This document shows, piece by piece, positions 35,422 to 48,892 of a stretch of DNA of 64,000 nt (position 1 is the first letter of the stretch; each line of letters starts with the position of its first letter). The notes under the pieces were generated by a model. It saw only the letters and a program-made list of their open reading frames with translations. It did no database searches and was not told the origin of the DNA. This stretch comes from Gordius sp. MW1. Its lineage: Eukaryota; Nematomorpha; Gordioida; Gordea; Gordiidae. Location: NCBI GenBank assembly GCA_964036665.1, contig OZ038527.1, positions 26,819,901-26,883,900 of the forward strand. Reading direction: 5' to 3'. Both the position numbers and the translations under genes were made by a program.

Positions 35422-36004
35422 AGTATATAGCAATATTATATTACAGTCATGATTGTCTCATAGCAAACTAGGCTTTGTATAGAAGACCGATTATAGCAAG
35501 GTTTAACTCATAAAGTGTGTTTCCAGCTAAACTTTCTTGGCCTACACCCATGTATCATTTTTAAATCTATTCATTTATTGTTTTTAAATGATACACATTT
35601 TCGGAAGTTGAAAGGAATAAATAACGAAAAAAAGTTAAGAATTATAATGATTTGAAAAACATTCCGATACTCCTATTAAATTTTATTTGCGAAATTAATT
35701 TCATAAATGTACAGTAATAACTCGATAATTTGCCTTGAGGTACTCCCACTATAAAATAATATTAATAACTATGTACCAACTCTTCCGGTTGGTCAGATTC
35801 ATAAATTTTACCCCCCGACTCCTCGCAAAAAGCCACAGTGCCGTCGAATGTTAAGTTCCTCTCAACGTCAATCAAAATGCATCTGCTAGTCAAAGGGAAA
35901 AATTCAAAATTTGAGGGACACGGAATAGGGCAAGGATTTTCTACGGTGCATGTGAAATAATTTGTAATCAATTTTCATGTAAATTTTATTTACTTTATCC
36001 GTAG

Positions 36005-36142
36005 GAATAGAAGGGGGGGGGCAATAATCATTTAGGGAGGGACAAAATAATAATTTTTCTAAATTTTAGCCATATATTTTATAAATTTGGATTTAAAGGG
36101 GGACAGCTGTCCCTCCCTGCCTCCATCTGGCTACGCCCATGT
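36005..36142. mobile_element. Degenerate GGGCGTAGCC-type MITE
   Basis: It has a G-run left arm (ggggggggcaataatc) and the right end ctggctacgcccatg. It corresponds to 13700-13855 in unit 1. Confidence 0.65.
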
Positions 36143-37029
36143 AGAAGTAGACAAAATGTATTCATAACGAATACTAGTTAATAAAATTTATTATTTAACT
36201 TTATTCGATTTATTTAATCAAATCAATTAAAAAATAGGAATTGATGTAATTAATATTGTAAGTTAAACCTTTAAAATGTGAACCAAGCTAAGATTGCTAG
36301 GGGAGGGAGTTTTAAGTATTAGAAATGAAAGTTATGATTTTGTAATAATATATTTGAAATTATTTAAAGTCTTTATTTAATAACGTGTTATTAAACCTAA
36401 ACTTCCCAAAACATGAATTATTCGTGTATATATATTTATAATCTATCCTAAAGATCTAATGCGATTAGACAAGGGTTGGTTGCAGCAAATGTTTTTCACA
36501 TTTTATTACTTAGGCAAATTAATAATATAATATAATTTACCATATATCCAATGTAGCTGATTTGAATAGGATTAGAAGCCAAACATATTGGAAACCGACA
36601 TATATCAAATTCATGGAGCTTATGTGAATGTTCAAACACAAAATAATTACTATTCTAGAAATGTTAATGATATTTTCAATTCGTGTTAACTTGTATAATC
36701 ATGAACTTGTTATAAATAACGGGCTGAACTAACAATTAATGTGATTTAAAGTTATTTTAACTAAATTCAACCAAATGAATGATTTTAATAATATACCACT
36801 GTTCTATAAAAAATCTGAATATAGAGATGTAATGTATTAAAATGAGGCCTTAATCGGTTTATAGGTATAATCCAGTGGTTTAGCTAGCATTTTTAACTTT
36901 GATTTTTATCAAATGGGCAGGGTCAAATGCGATTTATAAAAATCATCCTCGTAGACATATGTCAAACTTAATAGTCAGCTATTCCTTTGTGTAACTTCTC
37001 TTTTCGCACCTTTTGATATTTCTTATCAT

Positions 37030-37967
37030 TAGAGGTGGGCGCGAGCCGTGAAATTACGCGTGACCCACCGTGTCACGGTGGGTCACTGCGTGAATGTCAA
37101 GAAATTTTAAATTATTAGGCGTGACTGGGCGTGACGGGCCTTTCCAAAATTTTCCCCGTGCGTGAGTGGGCGTGAACACAAATTTCCATAAATCACGGAA
37201 ATTTTAATTTTTAAAATTGTTTTATATTAATATAAATTTGATTTATATTAATAAAAAAATATATATTATTTATTATTTAATTTAGTTTTTTTAAAAAAAA
37301 GATTAGTTTTTGAAAACAAAAAATCTTTTGCATTTTATAAAGAACATCCGAGTCAATTTTTACTTTAGTTAGCTTTTTCTTTTAAAACTTTATATGTTCA
37401 AATTCAAATCAAATTTATCAACAAGCTTATTTACATGTATATAGTGATCTTCTTTCAAGTATTTTATTATTATATATATTATTTTACAATGAAATGTAAT
37501 TCTTCGCATTAAGTTATAAATTTTAGTATTTACAAATGTCACTGAAAGTTTTTACTTTTTATTATTTGTAATAAATGCTTTAATGTAATGTATGAGTAGT
37601 GAAGGAGTAGAATTTATAATATTATATTAATATATAATAATTATTTCTTTATTAACAATTATTAAACTCAAAGATCTAGAGTACTATTAGACCCAACATA
37701 ATACAAAAATATTTTTTGTTATGGAATTATAGAAATAAATAGAATAAATTCAAAAAAGTGTATAATTATAGGTTACCAATTTTGAAAAATTTAAAAACAC
37801 CGTGAATTTTCGGGCGTGACGTGCGTGAATCAAAATATTGCCTTTCGTGAGCGGGCGGGTCGGGTCAAAAAATTTTTAGTGGTAAGCGTGAGCGGGCGTG
37901 AATTTTTTTTAATACCACCGTGAGTGGGCGGGCCGTGAATAAAAAATTAGGCCCGCGCCCACCTCTA
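37030..37967. mobile_element. hAT MITE, TAGAGGTGGGCGCG family
   Basis: 938 bp with ends TAGAGGTGGGCGCGAGCC and GGCCCGCGCCCACCTCTA. The perfect target duplication CTTATCAT is at 37022-37029 and 37968-37975. Subterminal gcgtgacggg and gtgagcgggcgtg repeats surround an AT-rich, non-coding core. Confidence 0.9.
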
Positions 37968-38289
37968 CTTATCATTATGGTGCTACTTAATATTGCCTTA
38001 AACTCTTTTCTACGATTGCTTTGTCATTTGTGACTCACTTTTTTACTCAACTAGGCACGTTTTTTTACAAAATAATCTCAATTCCCAAATACATCACCAT
38101 TTTCTTAAATATAAAATAACGTGCGTTTATGGCGAAGATCCGCACGTTTCGTTCTTTTTTCGTATTTTTGTGAAGTTTGGTTATTAATTACGAATAAAAA
38201 CATCCTTCAATTATCCGTTTAAATCAGGCCAAACTTCGCTCAGAAGTATATGCCCATTTGCGTATTTAGTACTTTTTTTATCAGATATC

Positions 38290-41200
38290 AAAAAAACCCG
38301 GCTGCTCAGCCCTCCCGGGCGTACACGTTGATAAGATTCGGCCACAATAAAATTAGAAACATAGTATATTATTTTGTTACTTTTTCATTAGATTGTATAT
38401 CGAGAATGCTTAAAATTTGAAATAATATAATTTTACCCAAGTTATTTTTATAATCTTTGCACGACTCTTTCGTATTTGAGGAATGCAAATACGCTTTAAA
38501 ATATTTATTTAAATTTCTAGCTAAATGTATTTATTTTCTAGAACTACCGCGAATATCAATCAGTTTTATTTTTCGTACTACTACATCTTTAGCATAAATT
38601 TATTCAACTTCAAAAATTATTATGACTGATCAATCTCTACTGACAATTCGTTTTAAGTAGTAACAATAATAATGATGGGGGGAGGTAGGATGACGATAAA
38701 CAAATAAATGATAGCGCACAAGCGCGGTGGTAAAACAATAATGATCAGCGCATCTGTAACAACAATGATCAGCGCACTGGTACAATAATGATAAGCGGCG
38801 CAAATAACAATAACTAACAAATAGCGATATCATCATGATTATAACATCTGAAGGCTAATTCATAGTAGGGTAATAAACCGGTAACTAACCTTCTCAAAAA
38901 TAAATTTATGATACGATAATAAAAGTACTACCATGACATTTAAATTTAAGAATAAACAACTTGGCAGATTTCCAAAAGTACAAGAAGTCATAAAATTAGA
39001 AGTAAGCGAGGGGGGGGGAATAGATATACCACAGACTCTATCTTTCAGATACCTATTTAGGTTTGTAAAAAGGATTAAATATTTATATTTATGTAGCACT
39101 TTCATTGTTCGCAATAGACATATGCCATCTAAACTTAAAACAAAGGCGTCATACCATTTTCACACAATGCACATATAAGTGTTAAATTTAGTTAACAAGT
39201 AAAATTTGGTTTTTCAAAGTTTTTCCGCTTTGCAATCACCTTTTAATTTACGCTATTACTATATTCGCTGTGCGTTCCTGGATGTACTCTGCTGAATAAA
39301 ATTAGGTTTACCGCTACCAATATATTCATATGGCTATAACAAGATCACCTCCAATGAAATCGACGATATAATATGTGCTGAAATACCTGATCCCAAACTA
39401 GATAAAGATTTGCACGAAATTGTTACGAAAATATGATACATGGGCTTGCGGAATACTCAATCCAAAATTGCTATACATGATAGAGGTGAATGCTCAAGGC
39501 GATACCTTGAAGGTATGGTCTGCAACACAACTACGGGCAGTAATCATTTGTATAAAAGAAGATCAACAGAAGATGGTGGTAACGCGGCAACTATTTAACT
39601 TCGGGTTAGGGTTAGCTATATGCATACTATCCTTCCTAAACATGAACGCAATCTTGCTGTGGTTCACTTAGGTAAATCTACAAAATGGGCACAGTCTTTA
39701 TTCTAAAAATGCAAATGTCAGATGAATAACCTTATATCACCTAGATATACGTTAACAGCCTTTTTCAAGCTATGTCAACATGATGATTTTGCGCTAACGT
39801 TGCTATATTACGAAGTGCCTAGCCCATGGATTTCGCGCACCAGATCCTCTGAACGTTGCAAACGCGGAAAGCGAGTCGCCTTACGGCTTGACATTCAAAG
39901 ATAAAGCGACAGGCCAAATATACACTATTCATCCCAATCAAGATGAATGTTTCTTTCTTAGCATGCTTGTAGTTAACGTCCGCGGTATATGTGCTTCTAG
40001 CATTAAGTGGTCAACCGCTTCCACTTTTAGCAGTGCATGCCAAGCTATGCATTTATTATAAATGCATTAGTGACGCGTGCCATACTTTAAATTCAAAACT
40101 AATCGTGTTGTTTGCAATCATATTAATCTCCTACTCTCCGTCATATGCTACCGATTATGGAATAATTATAAAGCATATATGACAGAAGATATCATTCATC
40201 GGAATAGTTATGCACATCCTTTGACATGGATCAAATGCTACAACACTATAACAAACTTTTATTATTCTTGAAGATTTATGCTTACAAATTGGAAACAAAG
40301 TTGAGTATGCCTGCACCAAATCGATCGGCTGCTACATTCGATGTAGTCGATGTAGACATACATCGTGAACAAAATTACAACCAGAATGATCTTTTGTCCT
40401 ATGTGCGATCTAATGTTCAAAAGCTAACGCTGCACAAATAGCCATTTACGATAAGATTTTGCTCGCTTCAATAAAGGATATGGAGAAGGCTTCTTCTTGA
40501 ACGCAGTGGGAACTAGTAAAACTTTCTTACTGACATTGCTCCTGGCAACTATTTGTTCCCAAAATGATATAGCCGTGGCTTTCGCGTCTTCCGGAATAGC
40601 TGTCACATTGTTGTCCGGTGGAAAAACTGGTCATTCAGCATTAAAATTGACTTTAAACGTTTATTCCAATAAAACATCAATGTGCAACATTTCCATAACA
40701 TCTGGAATGTGTAAAGTATTACAGAAGTGCAAACTTATCGTTTTATATAAATGCACAATGGCCCAAAGTAATCTCTCGAGGCACTTAATCGGTTCAAACC
40801 TTTTGGTAACGTAATATTCGTGCTTGCAGGTGATTTTAGGCAGACTTTACCGGTGCTCCCACGATCCACCCCTGCGGACAAAATCAATGCTTGCTTAAAA
40901 TATTATATTTAGTTGGCTAATTTAAAAATACATTTAACTATTAATATATGTGTAGTATTACAAAATGATCCTGCAGGTGAGATATTCTCCCATCAATTGC
41001 TAGAATTTGGGAACGGAACCGTGCACGATGATATATGCTCAGGACCAATTATTTTCGTACTAACTTCTGCAATTTTGTTCTTAAAACTGCTTTGGTTGAA
41101 AAGGTGTTTCAAAATATTAACGCCCAATCATGATCAACTTTGGCTCCACCATCGGGCTAAACTCGCCTCCAAGAATAAAGACGTCCATGAGCTTAACAAT

Positions 41201-42259
41201 CTCAATCTTTCTAACAAGGCGATTCAAATACTTACAAGTAGGTTGACTCTGTTGTTGTTGCTGATGACGCTGTTAATTTTCCAACCAAAATTTAAAGTTC
41301 ATTAATTGCCAGGGACACCACCTCACATTTTGCAGTGAAAATTGGCCTACCGATTATCATGATGCGCAATATTAATCAGCCAAAACTTTTCAATGGCGTG
41401 CAACGTTGTTAAAGCCGATTTTGAATAGACCTTTAACTGGAGAAGCCTCATATCACGGATCCCTTTGATTCCAATAAAATGGATCTCTTTGATTCCAATT
41501 AAATATTGACCTTTTGAATTTAAACAACATTTTAAACTCGCATTTTTTAAGACAATTAACAAGGCTCAATAACGGTCTAGAAATTTGTGGTATATATTTC
41601 GAAACAGATTGCTTTTCACTGGCCAATTATATGTTACTTGTTCTCGATTTTTTTCTATTTAAATTTATAGTCATTAATAATGGTGTTAATTATAATCATC
41701 TTACCTATAACACCTTCACCTGATCAAAACTTTACGAGGTATAACTATATTTCGAATTTTTTCTATAGATAAATTTTTAGCTTCCACTATATTCGCGGAA
41801 ATTTGTGAATTTTCAATTAATTCTGATTTGAACTAAATATGGCAAAAGCCTTCATTTATTCTAATTTGTAGGTGCTTTTTTAATATCTCTTCATTTGAAT
41901 ACTATGACAATACACTATTATACACGCTTTACTAAATTTTTTTCCTCGACATTGCCGAACATTATCATGACTTTTATACATCAGTGGTTTATATTTTATA
42001 CACTTTTTTCATCCAATTATGCATATTATCGCTAGACATCGCACTTTTTAACCTATAAAATCAAAAACTACCTAAGTATTTAAAACTGTTTATTAAGTTA
42101 GATAATATTTGTTTACAATTACAGCACTACATTTTTGTTCATCCTAAACTCTCTTTCAGATGACCCAAATTTTTTTATAAATGTTCTATTAATACCTAAT
42201 AATTATTTAGCCAATTAAAAACTAAGTCAAATCAACGCTTGCCCGGGCACAGCTAGTAT
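38290..42259 (+). mobile_element. Helitron, decayed
   Basis: This is a rolling-circle transposon relic on the plus strand. Rep-side pieces are DEIICAE-like text at about 39350 (NEIDDIICAEIPDP) and FKLCQHDDFALTLLYYEVP at about 39760. The helicase piece at 40497-40640 reads GTSKTFLLTLLLATICSQND then VAFASSGIAVTLLSGG, the Walker A and following motifs of Pif1-like Helitron helicase. The 3' end is a GCCCGGGC palindrome followed by ACAGCTAGT (42241-42259), the hairpin-plus-CTAG terminus expected of Helitrons. Many frameshifts and stops are present. The 5' end is not fixed; it lies between about 38100 and 39200. Confidence 0.85.
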
Positions 42260-42404
42260 TGGATATTTTCCAACCCAAGTTTGATTAGAAATAAATCCAC
42301 ATCCGCTTTAAAATTTAAATTTTAGTAATTTTAGTTACATCAACTAGTTTGATGTGAGGATTTTATATCTTAGTAACCATATTTAAGCTTAGCTAATAGC
42401 TAAA

Positions 42405-42620
42405 GACTTTTTGAGCACCCCAGCCATTTCTGTGCATGCCGAACGATTGATTTCGAGAGCATCTCTTACTCTTTGAAAACACCATAATAGTTTCAATCAT
42501 GGGTCTGCCAAGATTTAAGATTGGACTTATTATAGCACACTTCTGAAATTCTCTAGCTATAAATCACACTTGTTTTACCATTTACATTACCTTTCACATT
42601 ATGATAGGGATGGGAGGTGA
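42405..42620 (-). other. Segment conserved with 15307-15520
   Basis: This is the unit 2 counterpart. The minus strand includes LWCFQRVRDALEINRSA and MAGVLKK, but in two frames. Identity unknown. Confidence 0.35.
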
Positions 42621-43314
42621 ATTCTAATCTATTAAATTTTCTGTAGATGTTACTATTTTGCAAAACAACGATATATATGAGCCTAAGTTTTAATTGTAAA
42701 TAAATATTCTGTGCGAAATTATTTTAAAAATAAGATAAGTAAATATTTGGGGACATAATATAATATGATTTTATACTCTATAATAGAATCGTTGACTGTT
42801 TGTGTGCAAAAATATTTGTTATAAAATTATATACGTACAATTTATTCTGACCTCAATTTTCGTATTTAATAATTTAGTAAGCTACTTTTATTAGTTTTAA
42901 TACAACTTTGTAATATGTGTCTGATTACTTAAATTATAAATAAGGGCGAGTAGTCTTTTGGTTTCTGCGGCATTATAAAAATTATAAAAAAAATGGAATA
43001 AATTCTTAAGTAACGAATTCATAAAAGTAATATTAGATGTTTAAAACATTTATCTAAAGACATTATTCATTTTTATCGATGATATTTATCAAATATGATG
43101 CAAATAAGTTAAATTTAAAATAAATTCACAAACTAGTGTGTCTAAAATTTTAAAATAATTTTATTAATTAAAAATGCCTGTAGTGGCAGACAGGCAGGAT
43201 AGCTTTACAAATTTAATGATATTTTATTTGCCTATGTCTTGTAAACAGTTATTTTTGTGAATTGGTGAATTAATATGTAAAATTTTGTAACTTAGTGTAC
43301 AAGCCTAATAATAA

Positions 43315-44494
43315 ATTTTTTTTTGTACTTTTATTCAAAGTTATAAACATTATAAAAACAAATATAAAACATAAAAACATTTAATATGTAGTAAAGTAAT
43401 GCGCAAGCGATATTAATAACATGTTTATAGAGATTTTATATTAAAAATGGCTCGCCTTTAAAATTTTTTAAATTTTCCTTTTTTATATTTTAAAAAAATC
43501 AGGGTATAATTGATTTTGTAACCCTATATAATACTAAGTTGTAATCCTCGGCCCATATTTATAGGAATGTTTTTCTTCAAATACGAATATCAGATGATAA
43601 AAGTCACTTATATGAATCAAACTTAAAATATAATACAAGAACGTGCATCATAAAAAATGCATATCATTATCTCCTCTAAAATATCAAACTCATCATGATA
43701 CCGCCGAAGGTATCGGTCTTCTATTTGACCTTCGTAATGTGGTACCTTCAGTTAATTAAATATCCGGTCATATAATCGGTACTTTAAAAACATCTTTTGT
43801 TGGCAAAAATCGAGACCTGGAAGGTAAACTATTAGTTAAAGCACAAAAACATCTAGAAAACTCATGATTTAATCTATTACGGTGTCATCGAATACTTAAT
43901 TGTAATTTTGAAATTGGTAGGCAGGCACTAAGGAGTTAGGGTGCTCGAAAAAAACTCAAGCCACCTTAGCTTAAGTTGATTATTTAAACTGCTTGACCAC
44001 CAATTTATATAACGCATCATGCAGGATAAGAAACTGCGAAATTTAAATATGCTTTTGTAATATTTACTACTCCATCAAAACGCATTCTAAATTTAAAATT
44101 GTGTAACATTTAAAAATGGTAAGGATACAAATATGTGATAAATATATTATTTAATATATACCCTAAGGGCCCTTCATATTTAGGTAAATGAATTGTAATT
44201 GCCAAATTTTAACTTTTATGCAAAAATAAATCGTTATATACTATTAGGTGTTATTTTAATATCAAATATATTCCTATCATCTTTATTTATATTTAATACC
44301 TTAAATGTAAATCTTGCAAATTAAAATACATAATAATTTACTAAAATGATCACTAAAAAACCGAGATCTCGCGAGAAAATCATCGCCTCGTCTCGACATC
44401 AAAATTCTCGTCTCTATCTCCGGTCAATTTTCCAAATTCCCTTCTCGAGACCGAAAATTTTCTCGGGGTTTTCGCATCACTAACTAATTCCCTG
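43315..44494 (-). mobile_element. GAGACGAG-type hAT MITE, incomplete copy in reverse
   Basis: The right end reads ttttcgcatcacta, the inverse of the TAGTGATGCG end of the element at 60256. Its interior (gcatcatgcaggataagaaactgcg) is the reverse complement of 60740-60770. Arms hold ctcgtctcgac and gagaccgaaa motifs. The other terminus was not located. It is absent from unit 1. Confidence 0.7.
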
Positions 44495-45249
44495 CTCTTG
44501 CTCTACGCAATCTAATGTCTTTGGTCACTTGAATTCGGGGTAACAGCGGTAGCTTATGTCTATTTAGCCAACATTTCCGAATAAGGCTAGCGTCGCTTGA
44601 GGTGAATGCTCTAGCCTTTGCTGTTTATTTATTGTATTAAATATTTTGGAGAGTTTTTATGTCTCGGCTAAACTTGGTTTAGCCAGGACTCCTGACTATC
44701 CTCTTCTTTTTATGTCGAAATGTCTAACTTTTGTATGAGTCGAACTTGTATTTAACCATTTTATTATAACTTCCCCGCCACCCTTACCCAGAAAGTGTAG
44801 TACCAAACTTTTATCAGTAACCAAAGCATAGTTGTTTTTAGCTACCAACGTTAATAACATTCTTTTTACCCGTTTAAAAGTGCTGTTTGTTAAATTATTA
44901 GCGTCAAAAAATTAAAGCTATCTCCCCTCTTATCTTGCGCTCTTGAGATTCAGGATAGATATATAATTTGGAATCACGATAGTCTTAGTTAGACAATACC
45001 TTAGATATAGAGCTTATGAGGTCTGACTCAAATTTTATCTGTCTTTATTTAATAAATCACATATTCTCTATTAGGATTAAAAAATTTCTCTAATAGTTTC
45101 TTACGAGAAGTTTTAATCCTTATTTAAAATCAAATTTCAAATAATTTAATGATTTCTACATAGCCACTCTAGAGATTAATTTAAATGTTTCAAGAAGGCA
45201 CTCTACGGGTATAGTCTTATTTCATTATAGCTAAATTTGTTATATATTT

Positions 45250-48205
45250 TGACATATCTTCCTCCCACAGTTGTGGGGTTTGGTTAAACGAGTTTCTTCC
45301 ATCTTGATCGGCTGAGTGCCATGTCTTGACTAAACTCTTTAGTTTTCATAAATTTATCGACTTGCCCTTTATACGTGACACTGGGTCGTCCTCTTCCTCT
45401 CTTCCCCGGTATCTCCATGTCCGGTACTTTTCGATTTACGTCATTCGTCTCTTCTTAGTATATGTCCATACCACCTTAGCCAATTTTCGTTAATTATGTC
45501 CGCCATAGGTTGAATACCCATTTTTGTCATGAGAGAGTCATTCGTCCTATGGTCGAGCTTAGTATACCCCAAGCTCCACCGTACATTTTCATCTCTGGGG
45601 CTTGTAATAGCTTTCCTTCTGTGGAGTTTAATGCCCATGTTTCACTTCCATAGAGTAACCCGGTCTTACGATGGATTTGTTTTGCTCTTCAACCATATTG
45701 GCATTTTCTTGTCGCACATTACACCGGATGTACTTCGCCATTTTAGCCATCTTTTTTGAATCCGAGCATTGAATTCTGTTGCGCAACTTTTCTCTTGATT
45801 CGAGCCGAGGTGTATAAACCTGTCTACTTTTCGGTACTTTAGATGGTCATTTAGTGATGGGGTGCTTGTACGGTTTATTTCCGTGTATACCGTTTTTCGA
45901 TCGTTGACCTTTAAACCATATCCAGCTAAGCGCTTTGACTCCTTTTCGGCTTCTTTGTATACTTTCTCCCTTGTTTCCTCGCATAGTACTATATCATCGG
46001 CATATAGCATACACCATGGCGATGGCTAGTCCCTCGTTATCGGGTCTATAATTATATTAAATTAAAAGAGAATTAAAGCGGATCCTTGATATAATCCAAT
46101 TTTAAACCGAAAAGATTTAGAGTCTCCAACTGTCGTCCCAACGCAAGAGTTTGAGGCTTCTTAAATATTTTTCATAAGCCGTATATATGCGTCAGGGATA
46201 TTTTGTTTTCTCAGGCACCACTTATTCAATCGGGGGGAGCCGTGTCATAAGCTTTCTCCAAGTCGATAAAGACCATATGTAGGTCTTTCCTCTTTTCACA
46301 ATACTTATCCAACATTTGTCTTAGTGCAAAGATTGGGTCGATTGTGATTTGCCGGCCACACATCCGAATTGATTCCGATATTTCCACCTCATTTTTTAGC
46401 CTTGTTACTAAGATCCTTTTCAAAAGCTTCAAGGAGTGGCTAGTTAGCTTGATACCTCTGTAATTGCCACAGTCTTGAGGGTCTCTTTTGCCTTTAAATA
46501 AGGGTATAATCGTGCTTGCTCTCCATTGATTAGGAATTCGCTCCTCTACCAATATCTTGTTCAGAAGGTTCGTCATGGTGGTGACTCCTTCTTCACGATA
46601 TCCGAACAATGCTTCCATACGTATTTCATCTGGGCCATTTGCTTTTCCTTTTAGCATCTTGTTCCTTTGTCTAACTTCATCCTTCTGAAAGAGTTCGACC
46701 ATACTTATATTTGGCTCAATTTTGGGAAGGGAATCCTTGTCATTTGCAATATTCATAAGGTTCTTAAAATATCTTTTCCACTTTCTCATCACTTCCTTCG
46801 GCCTGAATACGGTTTGACTCTTCTCGTTTTTGACTATTTTAGGAACTCCGGCATCGCGACTTTTCTTCTCCCTTATCTTGGCCAATGTGTACATAAGCCT
46901 ATCGCCCCCTTTATGATCCAGTTTGTTTGCCATCTCGGTGTACGGGGCATTTTTCGCTATTGCAACGGCCTTTTATGCGGGCCCTCTTTGCGTCTCTGTA
47001 TTCTTGATAATCCTCCGATTTTTTTGAATTATGCCATTGTCTATATAGATTTTTCTTTCTTTCGATAAAATATGTAACCGATTGATCCCACCATCATAGT
47101 TCCCTATTCATAGCTTTGCCTCCTTTGGTCTGTCCTAGAACACGAATCGCTGTTTCCTTAATGTCCTTAGATAGCGCCTCCCAATCGTCGTCTACGTCCC
47201 TTTGCAACTTTCTTGCACCCAAGAGTGAGGCGGCTTTTTGATGGTATTCTTCGTTCGTCAACGTATCCTTTAGCCTTTCGTATTTAATTCGATATCCATA
47301 TACCTTTCTTCTTTCTGGAAATACTCTTCTGTCAAGATCCATAACAAGTGGACGATGTTGCCTGGTGATTTCATCCAACGGTATTACTTTGATATTTTTG
47401 ATACTCCACAAGTCCTTTCGCCGTATGAACAGATAATCAATTTGACTAAAATGCTTCCCACTTCTATAGGTCACAATATGATCTTCGCGTTATTAAAAAT
47501 AGGTGTTAACAATCGCCATGTCATATGCTTGGGATACTTGGATTAGTTTTTCCCCTTCTTTGTTCTTCAGACCATGCCCACAGCTTTCATGATTGCGTTC
47601 ATACCCGAAGCGATCTTTCCCTACGTGAGCGGTGAAATCTGCTCCAATAATTAGCCTTTCTTTTTGTCATATTCCTTGTATTTCCTTTTCGAATGAATCG
47701 AAGAATATGTCTTTCTCTGAATCCATACACCCAATTTGGGGAGCATACGCGCACATAACGGTTAGGAGGCCCCCTTGATCTGCATTCACCCACATTAGCC
47801 GGTAGAAAAAACGCTTGACTTCCACCACCTGTCCTTAAACGATTCGCTTTCAACAATACCGACCCCGTCTCTAAGCTTAACCCACTGTAAAATAGTTTGT
47901 ATCCTTCTGTTAACTCCTGGGCTTTGGTTCCGTTCCACCTTGTCTTTTGTAGGCAGGCGGTCTGTACCTTTCTTCTTTTTAGCATTTGTGCGACATGCTC
48001 TTCCCCGTCAACGTTCCCACATTCCAGCACGTTTTTCGCATTCTTTCCATAACAAATTTCCTTAACCGCCTTCGTTGTAAAATTTTGTTTGAAACTTTCA
48101 TGTTCTGGAGTTGGTTTTTAAAGCCGCTTTCCGACCTGACGCCAACCCTCTAATTTTAACACACAGACTTGGGACCGTCGTAGGTAGTGTTAATTTTGAC
48201 ATATA
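45250..48205 (-). mobile_element. RTE-clade LINE, defective, copy 2
   Basis: This is the counterpart of 17480-20530. It contains reverse transcriptase pieces LVTRLKNEVE, DLEKAYDTAPPD (about 46230-46500), MLYADDIVL (about 45990) and LRWYGHILRRDE (about 45450), with endonuclease remnants at 47600-48030. A 235-codon open stretch remains at 46226-46933, but the element as a whole is frameshifted. It shares flanks with copy 1. Confidence 0.92.
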
Positions 48206-48659
48206 TAGTCAGCAATTATTTGTAACATGTATAAAATACAAAAATAACATTTACATATACTCAATTAATATGCAGATTGCTGGTGTACGATTTTATATTT
48301 TACCATAGTCGACATAAAATTATGTAAGATCAACTTCAATTACAAGATGCGTCGCATTTTACATTTTTTATAGATACATTATTTTTCATAACCTCGACCT
48401 AAGATTTCCTTTCAAATGATTTTTCATATGAGGAGGCCTTTTCATAAGATTTGGAGTTGTCGTAAGATTGCGAGTACGCATGTTTTATATAACCGTTACT
48501 ATGATCTTTTTCGTAATTTTTCGCTTTACAGTAATCTTAACTATCATCATAACCACTATCAAGACCTGGACCATCTTCACCTATGGATTCTGGATAAAAG
48601 ATTGAATTGGGATATGAATAATATGGATCATTTTGAATATATGGTGATATAGTTTCCAT

Positions 48660-48892
48660 CTAGTGATAGCTGTATTGGTAGTCGAAATCAAAATCGAAAT
48701 CATAGTAATCCTGGTAATAGTAATTGGTGTACATTTTAGTCATCTTCCTTATGTCATATTTACCCAATTCCTCGCCCTGTGGTAGTTTTTCCAACAACTT
48801 TAGCACTAACCACAACTCTTCCTCGTCAGGAACGTATGGATCTGCTAATTCCAATTTATATTTCCATGGCATATGATTGCGTGGATCTTTGG
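48660..48892 (-). CDS. Gene A cytoplasmic tail, truncated
   Basis: The final exon is entered in phase 1. It begins KDPRNHMPWKYKLEL and runs through the acidic Leu-rich stretch into NYYYQDYYDFDFDFDYQYSY, then stops at TAG 48660-48662, where gene B reads on into the YQYM site. Downstream, the same frame carries a second stop near 48537-48539 and then stays open to about 48399 with more Tyr/Ser-rich sequence. The longer tail is therefore ancestral, and both copies have lost parts of it independently. Confidence 0.65.

Larger units (their letters stand above)
20799..35970 (-). pseudogene. Gene B: degraded middle copy of the CTLD-SEA receptor gene
   Basis: Exon relics from 5' to 3' are about 35777-35970, 35045-35196, 32831-32973, 32557-32756, 30382-30492, 29943-30067, 29509-29658, 29079-29231, 28085-28225, 27477-27569, 26910-27026, 25840-25971, 24607-24713, 24390-24454, 24117-24276, 21493-21630 and 20799-21205. 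The full CTLD-CTLD-module-SEA-TM-tail order is kept, so this copy shows the whole architecture. Several lesions are visible: the module donor at 29077-29078 is CT instead of GT; the acceptor at 32757-32758 is AC; the acceptor at 35197-35198 is AT; the SEA exon has a 1-nt deletion near 24245; the donor phase of exon 32557-32756 no longer matches the next exon; and the tail has a 1-nt deletion near 20806. Most likely a pseudogene, though most exons are still individually open. Confidence 0.72.
32831..35970 (-). pseudogene. Gene B CTLD-1 relic
   Basis: Three exons match CTLD-1 of gene C. They carry CPSNFEFF and CEESGGKIYESDQPEEL, then RAWIGITDLAQKGTF, then W..RWEPKDN with C...C...VCWTP. The second exon should be entered at 35196, but the genomic dinucleotide there is AT rather than AG (gene C has AG). 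An in-frame TGA lies just upstream of the first exon, with no AG between. Domain identity is clear; function is doubtful. Confidence 0.7.

Noticed and set aside
38933-39178. 81-codon plus-strand frame
   Set aside because: It lies in Helitron-related sequence without Rep or helicase motifs; no support as a gene.
45529-45759. Plus-strand frames across the RTE copies (for example 19675-19887, 46667-47068)
   Set aside because: They are antisense to recognisable reverse transcriptase and endonuclease segments.
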